Source: Terriglobia bacterium (GTDB taxonomy: Bacteria; Acidobacteriota; Terriglobia; Terriglobales; Acidobacteriaceae). Taken from it: DNA of 64,000 nt. Of this stretch, positions 25,216 to 34,002 are shown piece by piece. Location: assembly GCA_021324365.1 (NCBI GenBank), contig JAJPJE010000032.1:1-64000 (forward strand), given 5' to 3'. Within the stretch, counting starts at the first letter, position 1. The number at the start of each line of letters is the position of its first letter. A program made the translations under genes and the position numbers. A model generated the notes under the pieces. It worked only from the letters and a program-made list of their open reading frames with translations. It did not search any database and was not told the DNA's origin.

Positions 25216-26520
25216 CTAACGAACGAAAAACTTTTTCTTATCTACGTTTGCTGGGACGGCCACATCGAAGAAGCCGACCATCATCTCGTCGCGCGTTTGA
25301 TCGCCCCACTTCACCGTTGCATCCGGGTCTGGATTGTGCGGGTTTTTATCGGAGTTATCGAACCATGCGATCGCCTGCAGCTCAGTTCCTTTTTTTAAAA
25401 ATCGCGGTTGCGCTAGACGATAGCTTAGCTGCCAATGAAAGTTGTAGTTGACTCTTAGCAGCGTCTCTACCGTGCCATTCGCGTGAATGATGTTGTACTC
25501 GAAGCGCTTGCCTCGAAGATGCATGTGCGGGAAGAAGTTGAGCAGAGTCGCATCGTTGGGGAGAGTTCCGTGCACTTCCACCTCGAAGTTGTCGGCGTGC
25601 GGAGGAATCAGAAAGCTACTGTTCGTCAACTGCAGCGTGAGTACGCGCTGCGTGACCGGAACTTTGGAAAAGACGATGCCCACCGCGGTCTGGTCCATGC
25701 CAGCGTGACCGTTGGTGGTGTAGTGCATCTGAAAGACGAGATCGGAACCAGCGGGAATGAATTTAGCCATGCCATCGGCCCACCGATCTGGCGAACTTCC
25801 AGGCGCATAGACAAGCAGCATGTCACTGTCGGTCCAATGTGCATTACGACGCTGCACCGGATCGGTCAGATCGTTTGCCGTAAACGGCACGCCAACGGGC
25901 GCGCCACGAAGCCAGTTCGAATCTGGCGGTCGAATGTAGACCACCGCATGATGCACATACTCGGGCGAAGAAGGCCGTATCTGCGACATCTGTACCCACT
26001 TATCCGTCGTGAACCCGGTTGGAACGATTTCATAGGTATAGTCCACATCTCCATTGGTCGGAATCGGCACAGGCTTCGGCATGCGAATGACAACGTCGGG
26101 CTCGGGAATGTTCCATGCTTCGGCCCAATGGTGCGGAGATGGCGCGTCGTGAGAGTTGCCGGATGGGGCTCCTGCAGCGGCCCAGGAGGCGAGCGTGGCG
26201 ATTTGCTCTGGCGATAGCGAAGGATCGTCTGCCCATTTGCCAAATCTTGGATCGGCAAACCATGGCGGCATGTCTTTGGATTGCGTAGCCCTCTTGATTG
26301 CCTGCGCCCACGGCTTGGTTTCCTCGTAAGTCACCAGTGAGAACGGAGCAATCTCGCCGGGGCGATGGCAGTTCTGGCAATGCTGTTGGAGTATCGGAAC
26401 AATATCGCGATAGAAAGTAGGCGACGTGGCTGTCTTGTGCGGCAAGTCGGCTGCGATAAAAAAAAACGCAAATGCGACTGCCGCTCCGCAACTGAGTGCC
26501 CGCAATACCCACAACCTCAT
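25216..26520 (-). CDS. Exported heme c/copper type II monooxygenase-like protein
   Basis: About 434 residues from ATG 26520 (the frame is open to 26535). A hydrophobic N-terminus (LRALSCGAAVAFAFFFIAAD) anchors or exports it. A cytochrome c-like segment follows with CQNCH, the covalent heme motif, and later MPPW as possible Met ligand. The C-terminal ~280 residues show histidine motifs like those of copper type II, ascorbate-dependent monooxygenases: YVHHAVVYI, VFQMHYTTNG and FFPHMHLRGKRFEY. It is therefore probably a periplasmic oxidase fed by its own heme domain (inference). It starts 9 bases after the stop of the type III PKS gene, so the two are co-transcribed. Confidence 0.8.
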   Translation of the reverse strand: MRLWVLRALSCGAAVAFAFFFIAADLPHKTATSPTFYRDIVPILQQHCQNCHRPGEIAPFSLVTYEETKPWAQAIKRATQSKDMPPWFADPRFGKWADDPSLSPEQIATLASWAAAGAPSGNSHDAPSPHHWAEAWNIPEPDVVIRMPKPVPIPTNGDVDYTYEIVPTGFTTDKWVQMSQIRPSSPEYVHHAVVYIRPPDSNWLRGAPVGVPFTANDLTDPVQRRNAHWTDSDMLLVYAPGSSPDRWADGMAKFIPAGSDLVFQMHYTTNGHAGMDQTAVGIVFSKVPVTQRVLTLQLTNSSFLIPPHADNFEVEVHGTLPNDATLLNFFPHMHLRGKRFEYNIIHANGTVETLLRVNYNFHWQLSYRLAQPRFLKKGTELQAIAWFDNSDKNPHNPDPDATVKWGDQTRDEMMVGFFDVAVPANVDKKKFFVR

Positions 26521-26528
26521 CGTCGGGA

Positions 26529-27578
26529 CTACCACTTCAAGAGAACGACTTCAGAACAGAATCCAGGGCCCATTGCAGCGAGAATACTGTAGGTGCCCGG
26601 CTCACCGCGACGATTCGCCAGAAAATCCTCCAGCACGCACAGCACCGATGCCGAAGAAAGATTCCCGACCCTGCGCAAGCATTCCCAGGAAGCCTCCAAA
26701 GCCTTGGCCGGCAGATCGAGAGCGTCCTGGACTGCTTCCAGTACTTTGGGACCGCCGGTATGAATGATCCAGCTGCTGATGTTCTTGCGAGTGAGATCAT
26801 GTTCCGCGAGCAACGTGTCTATGTCCTCACGCAGGTGTAATTCGACCATGGTCGGCACTTCCGGTGAGAGGACAATTTGGAAGCCGTGTTCCGAGATGTC
26901 CCAGCCCATGACCTGCTCAGTCCCGGGATAGAAAACTGATCGCGTAGCAATGATTTCCGGTCCGTCGAAATCACGATCTGATCCCGCAATCACCACCGCG
27001 GCGGCACCGTCGCCGAAAAGACCTGTCGAAATCAGATTGGCGACAGATACGTCGTCGCGCTGCCAGGTTAGTGAGCAAATCTCGACTGATAGAAGAATGG
27101 CCAACTGGTCGGGAAAAGCACGGACGTAATCCGCCGCACGAGCGATACCAGCAGCTCCCGCTACGCAGCCAAGGCCAAAGATCGGAATGCGCTTAATGTT
27201 TGGGGATAGTCCCATCTTGTTTACCAGGCGGGCATCGATGGACGGGCTGGCAATGCCGGTGACAGATACAAAGAAGAAAGCGCCGAGATCCTTCGGCTTG
27301 ATTCCCGCCGGCGTGATTGCTTTGCAAATGGCTTCCGAGCCTAATTCCTGCGCATGGTCGATCCAGATATTGTTTGTTTTCCCGAAGGTGTTCGCGCGCA
27401 CGTAGGACTGCAATGGCATCACCGTGTAGCGCGTATCGACTCCGGTTCGACCATGGAGGCGATCGAGGAAGTCGGGGTTCGGTAGCTGATCTCTCCAGTA
27501 GCCAGACAAGGCTCCGCTTATCGTCGCCTGATCGTAGGTATTTTTGGGAAAGGCACTTGCCGCATTCACAATTCGCAT
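26529..27578 (-). CDS. Type III polyketide synthase (chalcone/stilbene synthase family)
   Basis: A 349-residue thiolase-fold enzyme. The catalytic triad of type III PKS is visible: Cys138 (GLGCVAGAAG), His273 (IIHTGGPKVLEAV) and Asn306 (RVGNLSSAS); FGDGAAAVVI and the C-terminal GPGFCSEVVLLKW also fit. Such enzymes condense malonyl-CoA onto an acyl-CoA starter to make pyrones, resorcinols or chromones. KAS III (FabH) is the alternative, but the SSAS and GPG motifs favour PKS III. Neighbouring methyltransferases and hydroxylases common in alkylresorcinol loci are missing; the co-transcribed heme/copper protein may oxidise the product (inference). Confidence 0.88.
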   Translation of the reverse strand: MRIVNAASAFPKNTYDQATISGALSGYWRDQLPNPDFLDRLHGRTGVDTRYTVMPLQSYVRANTFGKTNNIWIDHAQELGSEAICKAITPAGIKPKDLGAFFFVSVTGIASPSIDARLVNKMGLSPNIKRIPIFGLGCVAGAAGIARAADYVRAFPDQLAILLSVEICSLTWQRDDVSVANLISTGLFGDGAAAVVIAGSDRDFDGPEIIATRSVFYPGTEQVMGWDISEHGFQIVLSPEVPTMVELHLREDIDTLLAEHDLTRKNISSWIIHTGGPKVLEAVQDALDLPAKALEASWECLRRVGNLSSASVLCVLEDFLANRRGEPGTYSILAAMGPGFCSEVVLLKW

Positions 27579-27682
27579 GGGTCGGGTTCAGACTAGAGAC
27601 GTTGCGCAGCTCCCTTCAAAGTTTGGCTGCCATTGTTCTCGAAAGCAGCGAATTTGGCAAACGATAAGCGAAAAGAAAAGAG

Positions 27683-28501
27683 TCACTGCAAATGATTAAG
27701 TTCGCGAACGTACAAATGATTCAGAGGAAATTCATGTGCGAGGCCGGCAAGCAGCGTTCGGGCCTTGCCCTTATCCTGATCCCTCAGCGCGGCAACGGCC
27801 AGCAAAAGTCGCGCATACGGCAGGAGATAGTGCCCTTTCTCTGCCGTCAGCTGAAGATTCTTCAGCCCGGTCTCTTTATCGGTTTGTGCTCCGCCCATTC
27901 GTAACAGCCAGCGCAATGGGGCAGGTTTCAGGCTTAACAGGTAGTTCTCTACCCCGACTGCTATATATGCATCGTAGCAGGTTGGATCGACTTGCAGCAG
28001 GCGATCCGCCATTGCGCGACCATCTTTTAAGTAGCTGAGCCCTGTCAAATCCCGTTTTTCGATCAGCGCAGCATAGTCGCCCTGCAAGCCGAGCATCATC
28101 ACGGAGGCGAATAGGGCGTTCTTGTCATTCGGGTTCTTTGCCAAGGCAGAGTTCGCCAGTTGCTTGGTCTTGCTGATTTGCGATATGAATGCCTGTTTCG
28201 TAGCCGGATCAGGACTCAGTTTCGCGCGATGCTCGAAAAAGCTGTCGTTGGTGAAGAATTCGCTTTCGAGGATGTGCAACCGGTCGAATTCGGAAAACAA
28301 ATAGGCGGCAGCATTGGAAACCGGCCCCATGGGATCGGCGGGATAGGCGCGCTGCCAATCTTCGAATTGCCGATGCGCATTCTCGAATTGAAGGTTGTAC
28401 ATATCGCGGTAGCCAAGTTCCAAGCCGGTGGGCTTGCTGTCCGCGTATCCAAGACAGGATGCGAGAACCAGAAAAAGTGCCGGGATGTAGTGCAGCTTCA
28501 T
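27683..28501 (-). CDS. TPR-like exported (lipo)protein
   Basis: A 272-residue protein from ATG 28501; an upstream in-frame start at 28561 only adds a non-signal stretch. The N-terminus MKLHYIPALFLVLASC has a lipobox-like LASC at residue 16, so it may be a lipoprotein. The body shows TPR-like helical repeats (GYRDMYNLQFENAHRQFEDW, ALFASVMMLGLQGDYAALIE, LPYARLLLAVAALRDQDKGK). TPR proteins usually mediate complex assembly. It is 105 bases downstream of, and on the same strand as, the PKS gene region's upstream side. Specific role unknown. Confidence 0.72.
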   Translation of the reverse strand: MKLHYIPALFLVLASCLGYADSKPTGLELGYRDMYNLQFENAHRQFEDWQRAYPADPMGPVSNAAAYLFSEFDRLHILESEFFTNDSFFEHRAKLSPDPATKQAFISQISKTKQLANSALAKNPNDKNALFASVMMLGLQGDYAALIEKRDLTGLSYLKDGRAMADRLLQVDPTCYDAYIAVGVENYLLSLKPAPLRWLLRMGGAQTDKETGLKNLQLTAEKGHYLLPYARLLLAVAALRDQDKGKARTLLAGLAHEFPLNHLYVRELNHLQ

Positions 28502-28711
28502 GTAATGGTGATTTTGAGGGAACAGCAACCTCTTGAGGATGGCTTCTGAGGTCCTACCCACTCTCTATTGGAACCCGTTTATTCGGCAGTGGTTGCGGCT
28601 CCAGTAATTTCGTATCCTTAAATTGACCACCTAGAAATAGCTTCCGGGCAAAGATGACATTCTATTTACAACAGCCGGAAACTCTGCTTTGCTTGAGTCC
28701 CGGATCTGACC

Positions 28712-29239
28712 GTGAGCAAGGCGGCAGCAGCATACCTTCCTAAATTCCTGCTTGCAATAGGGTGCCTGGTGACACTCTCCTGCACCGACGCACCTCGCTC
28801 CGTACCAACGATTCAGACGGCGTCAAGCCATGGGCAGTACAGTCGCACACGCGGCGGACCGCCGCGCGACCTGTCCGAAGATGAGCAGGAGGGCGGACAT
28901 ACGTTAAAACGCCATGTCGGACGCACCGACGCCGAACTTCGCGACCGGCTGAAACACGAGCCGAACATCTCTGCGGCTTCGACGTACACGGATCGTACGA
29001 CAGCAGAGTTTGCTGTCGGTGAGTCCATTCGTCAGAATCAAGATCGCGTTCAGCGCTGGCTCGATCGTCCTGGCCGGCATCCGAACCTGGTGCTTGATTA
29101 CCGTGCAGACCAGCCAATTGGGCGAACGATGAATCGGGGCGACTCAAATTCCATTCCCTGTTCGAATGCTGTTGTGGTATTGAAATGGGCAGGGTCCCGT
29201 CATTACTACGTGCTGACTAGTTATCCGGAGTGCCGATGA
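28712..29239 (+). CDS. Secreted RNase A-like toxin (CdiA-CT RNase A domain) with its own signal sequence
   Basis: A 175-residue protein with GTG start. Residues 1-24 are a signal or lipoprotein leader (FLLAIGCLVTLSC); C18 or C24 could be lipidated. After a short linker, residues ~58-175 match the bacterial CdiA-CT RNase A-like domain: G-G-H63-TLKRHVGRTDAEL, a basic helix, AASTYTDRTTAEFAV, and the end YYVLT169-S-Y171. In the characterised family member the catalytic groups are the His of GGH, an Arg, and a Thr-x-Tyr pair near the C-terminus (known from the family, recalled). Normally this domain is the tip of huge CdiA or other polymorphic toxins; here it stands alone. The stop overlaps the immunity gene by ATGA. 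Confidence 0.82.
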   Translation: MSKAAAAYLPKFLLAIGCLVTLSCTDAPRSVPTIQTASSHGQYSRTRGGPPRDLSEDEQEGGHTLKRHVGRTDAELRDRLKHEPNISAASTYTDRTTAEFAVGESIRQNQDRVQRWLDRPGRHPNLVLDYRADQPIGRTMNRGDSNSIPCSNAVVVLKWAGSRHYYVLTSYPECR

Positions 29240-29586
29240 GCGACCGCAAGTCTTCCGCCAGCGTTTCCAAAAGCGATTATCCGAAGTTCTCCGAATTTTT
29301 GCGTGGTTATCTGCACCAGGATGCACACGAGGAGTACGACACAGCCGACGAAGCCGCGCAGGAATTTCTCTCGGATGCCGACTCGGAAGAAAGAATCACA
29401 CTCCAGTATGAAGTAAAGAAGTTTCAGGAGTGGAGCACACACCAGAGCCTGACCTCGCAAAACTCAGCCCTGAAATCGCTCGGAGGCTACTGGTCATTCG
29501 CGAACACAGCCGACGTTGACCGGTTTCTGAAAACACTTCTGGGTGCACGCCCCAGGCACCACGAAGATGAAGAAGATGAGTTGTAA
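29236..29586 (+). CDS. CdiI-type immunity protein (contact-dependent growth inhibition immunity)
   Basis: A 116-residue acidic cytoplasmic protein from ATG 29236, which overlaps the toxin stop by 4 bases, with CCGGAG just upstream. The pattern YPKFSEFLRGYLHQDAHEEY, then TADEAAQEFLSDAD and FANTADVDRFLKTLLG, is that of the CdiI_2 immunity family. Such proteins bind and neutralise the cognate toxin nuclease. The unusually acidic tail (HHEDEEDEL) would suit binding to a basic RNase A-like toxin (inference). Translational coupling ensures immunity is made with the toxin. Confidence 0.85.
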   Translation: MSDRKSSASVSKSDYPKFSEFLRGYLHQDAHEEYDTADEAAQEFLSDADSEERITLQYEVKKFQEWSTHQSLTSQNSALKSLGGYWSFANTADVDRFLKTLLGARPRHHEDEEDEL

Positions 29587-29683
29587 TTGCCGCGACTTGA
29601 GGTCGCATACTGCGATGTCGAACATGAATCAAATCTGTCGAAAACTGGGTGTCTGAAGGGCTGGCTAAGCCAGCTGTTCAATT

Positions 29684-29959
29684 TTGGATTGCGGACCCGG
29701 AAGGCAATCTAATGGCTCAGTGGCGAAGTGTCGGGGACTCCGAGAAGAGACGCGCTTTGCTGCCGGGATGACGAAGGAAGTCGCCTTCGAGCCGGTGAAT
29801 GGCGAAATCAATGACCGCATCGACGATGCGTACCGCGCAAAATATAAACCCAGCCCATACCTGAAGCCCATAATTGGGAAGTGTGCCCGGTCTGCAACCG
29901 TCAGGATTGTGCCGCGTGACTCCGAATCGTGGTCATGGAAAGAATCATGCCGCACGTAA
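29684..29959 (+). pseudogene. DUF2255 family gene fragment
   Basis: The frame from 29684 contains the C-terminal half of a DUF2255 protein: TRFAAGMTKEVAFEPVNG, then INDRIDDAYRAKYKPSPYL and SATVRIVPRD. The expected N-terminal half (about 60 residues) is not recognisable upstream; pieces in other frames near 29680-29750 suggest indels. The gene thus looks 5' truncated or frameshifted. It overlaps the start of the tautomerase remnant that follows. Function of the family is unknown. Confidence 0.6.
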
Positions 29960-30184
29960 TAGTGAAATTGCTGGCCTGGCAAGTCGGAAGAGCAGAAATC
30001 TCGGCTAGCTGATGCAATCACCAGGAATGTAATGGAGATTCTGCGCTACGGTGAGGAAGCTATTTCCGTCGCGATGGAAGAAGTCAAGCCACGAGATTGG
30101 CTCAAGAAGGTATACAAGCCCGACATCCTGAACAAATGGGACAAAGTCTACAAAAAGCCGGGCTATGATCCGACCGATCTATAA
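29947..30184 (+). pseudogene. PptA-like 4-oxalocrotonate tautomerase with a one-base frameshift
   Basis: ATG 29947 reads MPHVIVKL, then an extra C at 29971 shifts the frame. Skipping it gives [16 protein letters not shown], then [34 protein letters not shown] and [10 protein letters not shown], stop 30182-30184. The 78-residue reconstruction is a full-length PptA-like tautomerase with the catalytic Pro (Pro2 after Met removal). As written the protein would stop at codon 22. Either a decayed gene or a 1-base sequencing error. It directly follows the DUF2255 fragment, as in intact operons of other genomes (recalled). Confidence 0.75.
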
Positions 30185-30237
30185 ATCGGTCGCAGGTATC
30201 GACTGGAGCGAAGTACAACGTAATTAGAGGCAACCGC

Positions 30238-31491
30238 CTAGTCGATCTGCTTCACGTCGATGATGTTCCCCTGCAGCACCAGGAATGGCACGCCGAGGGT
30301 AAGATTTTCGCTCGGCGGATCATGGGTCAGGTCGTAAATGTGCAATATCCCGCCCTGAGCCACATAGATCAAAGCGCGGTTGTCCAGAGGCAGCATCCCG
30401 GTAACGTCGCCTGATGGGCACGTTGCAGTTCCCGCCACACACGGATTGATGTAGGCGGTCTGTGACGTAGTATTCAGGATGCTCATGCATTTTCCATCCG
30501 GGCAATTTCTTGCACCGATGAAAAGCTGTCCCTTGGTGGTAAGCACCATGTTGTTGTGGTAGCCGTCGCCTATGGGGATCGCTGATTTGCTAACAGTTAA
30601 ACTCGAAGCGTTGAGGATGTCCAGCAATCCTCCGCTTGCACCGGTTCCAGCAACATAGAGATTGTTCGCGCCATCAATGATCCCAACTGTTGCCGCGGAA
30701 ACCGGCGTGGGTGTGCCAACCACACCACTGCTGATGGTGAGTGCCGCCACGTTTGCGGTTGTACCGCCGCATTCGGGCCCACAGCTCAGGATGTAAGCGG
30801 TCTTATCGTCGCTGCTGAAAACTGCATTTACCGGATGATCGAAACTCGGGCTGGTAATAGGAGTGGCAGTTCTCGCTGAAGTATCGACGAGGTTCACACC
30901 ATAATCGTCGCCGAAAACCAGCAGCTTTGTTCCATCGTGGCTCAAGACGAGCCGGCGTGCTTGGGAAATGGCAACCGTCGTGACGAGGGTGCCACTGGTG
31001 ATGTCGATGAACTGAACAGCTCCAAGCAGAGATGTACCAGCTACGGAAGCGCCTGGTTCGGCAACGATGAGCAGTTCGTCGGAGCTGCAACCATTAGTTC
31101 CGGGAACGCACGGAATCGGCATTGCGACCATGCTTTGTGGTCCGCCGCCGATTGCCGACGAAAGCCCGACCGTCCCACTAGTTGCCTCGGTCTGACTGTC
31201 AATTACAAATATAGAGTTGGTAGTGCTCCCGAAGACCGCCGTCTTCGTCTTGTCGGGCGTTAATGCCATGTTCGACGCGCCAGTAACACTCAGAATCGCG
31301 GGATTATTGAACGAAACTGTATCCTGCGTAGCGTCGATTACATAAATCTGACCGCCGTTCACCAGAGGCGTCGAAGCGATGACCCGATTTGCCAGTCCGC
31401 TGGGGCGCGGCGGCTGGGAACTTCCGCCGCACGATAACAATAAGAAAAGCGTCAGGATTGCCAAACAGCAGAAGAAGAAACGCGATTTCAA
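30238..31491 (-). CDS. Lipoprotein with YVTN-type beta-propeller
   Basis: About 417 residues. A TTG start at 31491 is chosen because CGGAG lies six bases upstream and it places basic KSR before the helix CCLAILTLFLLLSC; Cys21 in LLSCGG is a clear lipobox. An ATG at 31563 is also in frame but gives a long pre-signal. The body has repeated blade-like sequences (GGQIYVIDATQDTV, NSIFVIDSQTEATSGTV, GVNLVDTSARTATPI, GGLLDILNASSLTVSKS). Surface or periplasmic propeller of unknown ligand. Three internal CxxxxxC pairs may form disulfides. Confidence 0.8.
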   Translation of the reverse strand: MKSRFFFCCLAILTLFLLLSCGGSSQPPRPSGLANRVIASTPLVNGGQIYVIDATQDTVSFNNPAILSVTGASNMALTPDKTKTAVFGSTTNSIFVIDSQTEATSGTVGLSSAIGGGPQSMVAMPIPCVPGTNGCSSDELLIVAEPGASVAGTSLLGAVQFIDITSGTLVTTVAISQARRLVLSHDGTKLLVFGDDYGVNLVDTSARTATPITSPSFDHPVNAVFSSDDKTAYILSCGPECGGTTANVAALTISSGVVGTPTPVSAATVGIIDGANNLYVAGTGASGGLLDILNASSLTVSKSAIPIGDGYHNNMVLTTKGQLFIGARNCPDGKCMSILNTTSQTAYINPCVAGTATCPSGDVTGMLPLDNRALIYVAQGGILHIYDLTHDPPSENLTLGVPFLVLQGNIIDVKQID

Positions 31492-31659
31492 AACGTACTC
31501 CGATGAATTCGGCGCAGCAATGTTGTTGAAAACGCTGATTATAGCAGAGCGAAACTGTGTCATTGCTGCGAAGGGGGTAAGCGCAAGGTGGCGCGAGTTG
31601 ACGGCGTCATTTACATTTCCTGTAGGCGAGATCTGGCGCCTCTGCGCTCTAACAAAATA

Positions 31660-33531
31660 ATGCCGAATGACTTCTTAAGCCGACTTAACGAAGGTCCCAT
31701 GCTCTGCGACGGAGCCATGGGAACCCTTCTCTATTCCAAAGGCGTATTCATCAACCGCTGTTACGACGAATTAAACCTCTCCCAGCCTGAGTTGATCCGC
31801 GGCATTCACCAGGAGTATCTCCAGGCCGGTGCCGAAATCATTGAGACCAACACCTTCGGTGCGAATTCGTTTCGGCTCTCCCGCTACAGCCTTGGCGACA
31901 AAGTACGCGAGATCAACACTGCGGGCATTCGTCTGGCGAGGGAGGCGGCGAAGAGTTTCGATGCCTATGTAGCCGGATCCGTCGGACCACTGGGTGTGCG
32001 AATCGAGCCTCTCGGTAAAGTCGCGCTTGATGAGGCATATCAGTCTTTTCTGGAACAGATCACTGCGCAGATGGAAGCGGGTGCTGACCTGCTGATACTG
32101 GAAACGTTTGTCTCCCTGGAAGAATTACATCAAGCGATCCGTGCGGCGCGCACGGTGAACTCGAAGATACCGGTGGTTGCTCAGGTAACGATTGACGAAG
32201 ACGGCAACTGTCTCGACGGCTCGACGCCGGAAACATTTGCCGCGAAATTAGCGGGCTGGGACGTCGAGGTCCTTGGCTGCAATTGCAGTGTCGGTCCAGT
32301 CGCCATGCTCGACGCCTTGGAGCGCGTACGCGCCGTTACCGATTCCCTGCTCTCCGCACAGCCGAACGCCGGAATGCCACGTTCGGTGGATGGCCGCAAT
32401 ATTTATCTCTGTTCGCCCGAATACATGGCGAGCTATGCAAAGAAGTTTGTTGCCGCAGGTGTGCGCTTGGTGGGCGGGTGCTGCGGAACTACTCCTGAAC
32501 ATATTAGAGCCATGAAGTCAGCGCTGCGCGTGGGGGAAGCGCGATCGACTTCCTTTCAGGTCATAACGAAACCAAAGACCGCAGTGGCTGTTGAACCTGC
32601 GCCTCTGTCGCAACGGTCGAAGCTCGGGCAGAAGTTGGCATCTGGAGAATTCGCCACCATGGTGGAGATCGTTCCACCTAAGGGAATCGACATTGTGAAG
32701 GAGATTGACGGCGCGAAGTATCTAAAATCCGTCGGGGTTGACGCCGTCAATATACCCGACAGCCCGCGCGCCTCCGCTCGCATGAGCAATCAGGCACTCT
32801 CGATTCTCATGCAGCAGCAAATCGGCATTGAGACGGTGCTGCACTACACCTGCCGCGATCGCAATGTGCTGAGTATTCAATCGGATCTACTGGGTGCGTC
32901 GGCGATTGGCCTGCGGAATATTCTCTGCATCACAGGGGATCCGCCGAAGCTCGGCAATTATCCCGATGCGACCGCGGTCTTTGACGTCGATTCCATTGGA
33001 CTGGTGAACATCGTCCATAACCTGAACTGCGGTTTGGATATTGGTGGTAATCCAATTGGCACCGGAACCAATTTTGTGGTTGGCGTGGGTGCCAATCCGG
33101 GTCTGCCCGACATCGACGAGGAGATCCGCCGCTTTGAGTACAAGGTGGAAGCCGGCGCGGAGTACGTAATCACTCAGCCAGTCTTTGACGTCGAACTCCT
33201 GGAAGGATTTTTACGGCGTATCGAGCATGTGCGCATCCCGGTTATCGCCGGCATTTGGCCATTAACCAGCTTGCGTAACGCTGAGTTCATGAAGAACGAA
33301 CTGCGCGTTTCTGTCCCGGATGAGATCATGCGCCGGATGGCAAGGGCTACCAATGCCGAGGAGGCTCGCGCCGAAGGCGTGGGCATTGCCAGAGAAATGT
33401 TGCTGCGCCTCAGGGATGTCGTCCAGGGGGCGCAGATCAGTGCGCCTTTCGGAAAGTACAATGCGGCGGTCGATGTTCTGGAAGTCCTCGGTAGCCAGGG
33501 CGGACGAGCCTCTGCTGGAAGCAGTTTGTAG
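31660..33531 (+). CDS. Bifunctional homocysteine S-methyltransferase/methylenetetrahydrofolate reductase
   Basis: A 623-residue fusion. The ATG at 31660 is preferred because MPNDFLSRLNEGPMLCDGAMGTLL is the family start; the frame is open to 31588. Residues 1-~295: homocysteine methyltransferase with zinc ligands GCNCSVGP and GGCCGTTPEH. Residues ~320-620: MetF-type barrel with MVEIVPPKGIDIV, LHYTCRDRN and LCITGDPPKLGNYPDATAVF. It reduces methylene-THF to methyl-THF and methylates homocysteine without cobalamin. With metH, this genome has two routes to methionine. Confidence 0.94.
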   Translation: MPNDFLSRLNEGPMLCDGAMGTLLYSKGVFINRCYDELNLSQPELIRGIHQEYLQAGAEIIETNTFGANSFRLSRYSLGDKVREINTAGIRLAREAAKSFDAYVAGSVGPLGVRIEPLGKVALDEAYQSFLEQITAQMEAGADLLILETFVSLEELHQAIRAARTVNSKIPVVAQVTIDEDGNCLDGSTPETFAAKLAGWDVEVLGCNCSVGPVAMLDALERVRAVTDSLLSAQPNAGMPRSVDGRNIYLCSPEYMASYAKKFVAAGVRLVGGCCGTTPEHIRAMKSALRVGEARSTSFQVITKPKTAVAVEPAPLSQRSKLGQKLASGEFATMVEIVPPKGIDIVKEIDGAKYLKSVGVDAVNIPDSPRASARMSNQALSILMQQQIGIETVLHYTCRDRNVLSIQSDLLGASAIGLRNILCITGDPPKLGNYPDATAVFDVDSIGLVNIVHNLNCGLDIGGNPIGTGTNFVVGVGANPGLPDIDEEIRRFEYKVEAGAEYVITQPVFDVELLEGFLRRIEHVRIPVIAGIWPLTSLRNAEFMKNELRVSVPDEIMRRMARATNAEEARAEGVGIAREMLLRLRDVVQGAQISAPFGKYNAAVDVLEVLGSQGGRASAGSSL

Positions 33532-33687
33532 ATCATTCGTCCTGTCCGATCGTCAGCTTGTCCGCCGAAGCTATAAGAATATGCCGGTATAAATCGGTTT
33601 ACTAGGTAATTTCCGGAATGGTAATTAAGCAGATTTTCACAGCACCATCACTGCTGAATTGGACTAGAATGCTTTTGGGGAAGGACA

Positions 33688-33927
33688 TTGGCAAAGTTCG
33701 AGGAGTGCCTGGATAGACTCGAGAAAATAGTTGATCAATTAGAAAAGGGAGATATTCCCCTCGAGCAGGCGTTAAAACTCTTCGAAGAAGGTGTTCAGCT
33801 GTCGAACTCGTGTCGAAAAGAACTCGAGGACGCAGAAGGCAAAGTTGAGATTCTTCTAAAGCAGAATGGGAAGCTGCAACCGGAGCCTTTCGACAGCATG
33901 AGTGAAAAAGTTGAAACTCGTAAGTAG
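33688..33927 (+). CDS. xseB: Exodeoxyribonuclease VII small subunit XseB
   Basis: A 79-residue coiled-coil protein. The TTG start at 33688 has GGGGAAGGA upstream. FEECLDRLEKIVDQLEKGDI-PLEQALKLFEEGVQLS is the XseB signature. The small subunit binds XseA to form a single-strand exonuclease; the xseA gene is not in the window. The ~155 bases before it show no other gene. Confidence 0.92.
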   Translation: MAKFEECLDRLEKIVDQLEKGDIPLEQALKLFEEGVQLSNSCRKELEDAEGKVEILLKQNGKLQPEPFDSMSEKVETRK

Positions 33928-34002
33928 CGCTGCCGGGCGCTAAGTTTGCCAAAACTTCAACCTGCGGTATAACCGCAGCTCCAGCCAGTAGGAGATCGGA
34001 AA

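Noticed and set aside
29665-30021. A 118-codon minus-strand frame
   Set aside because: The plus strand here carries recognisable DUF2255 and tautomerase sequence, so the minus frame is a shadow.
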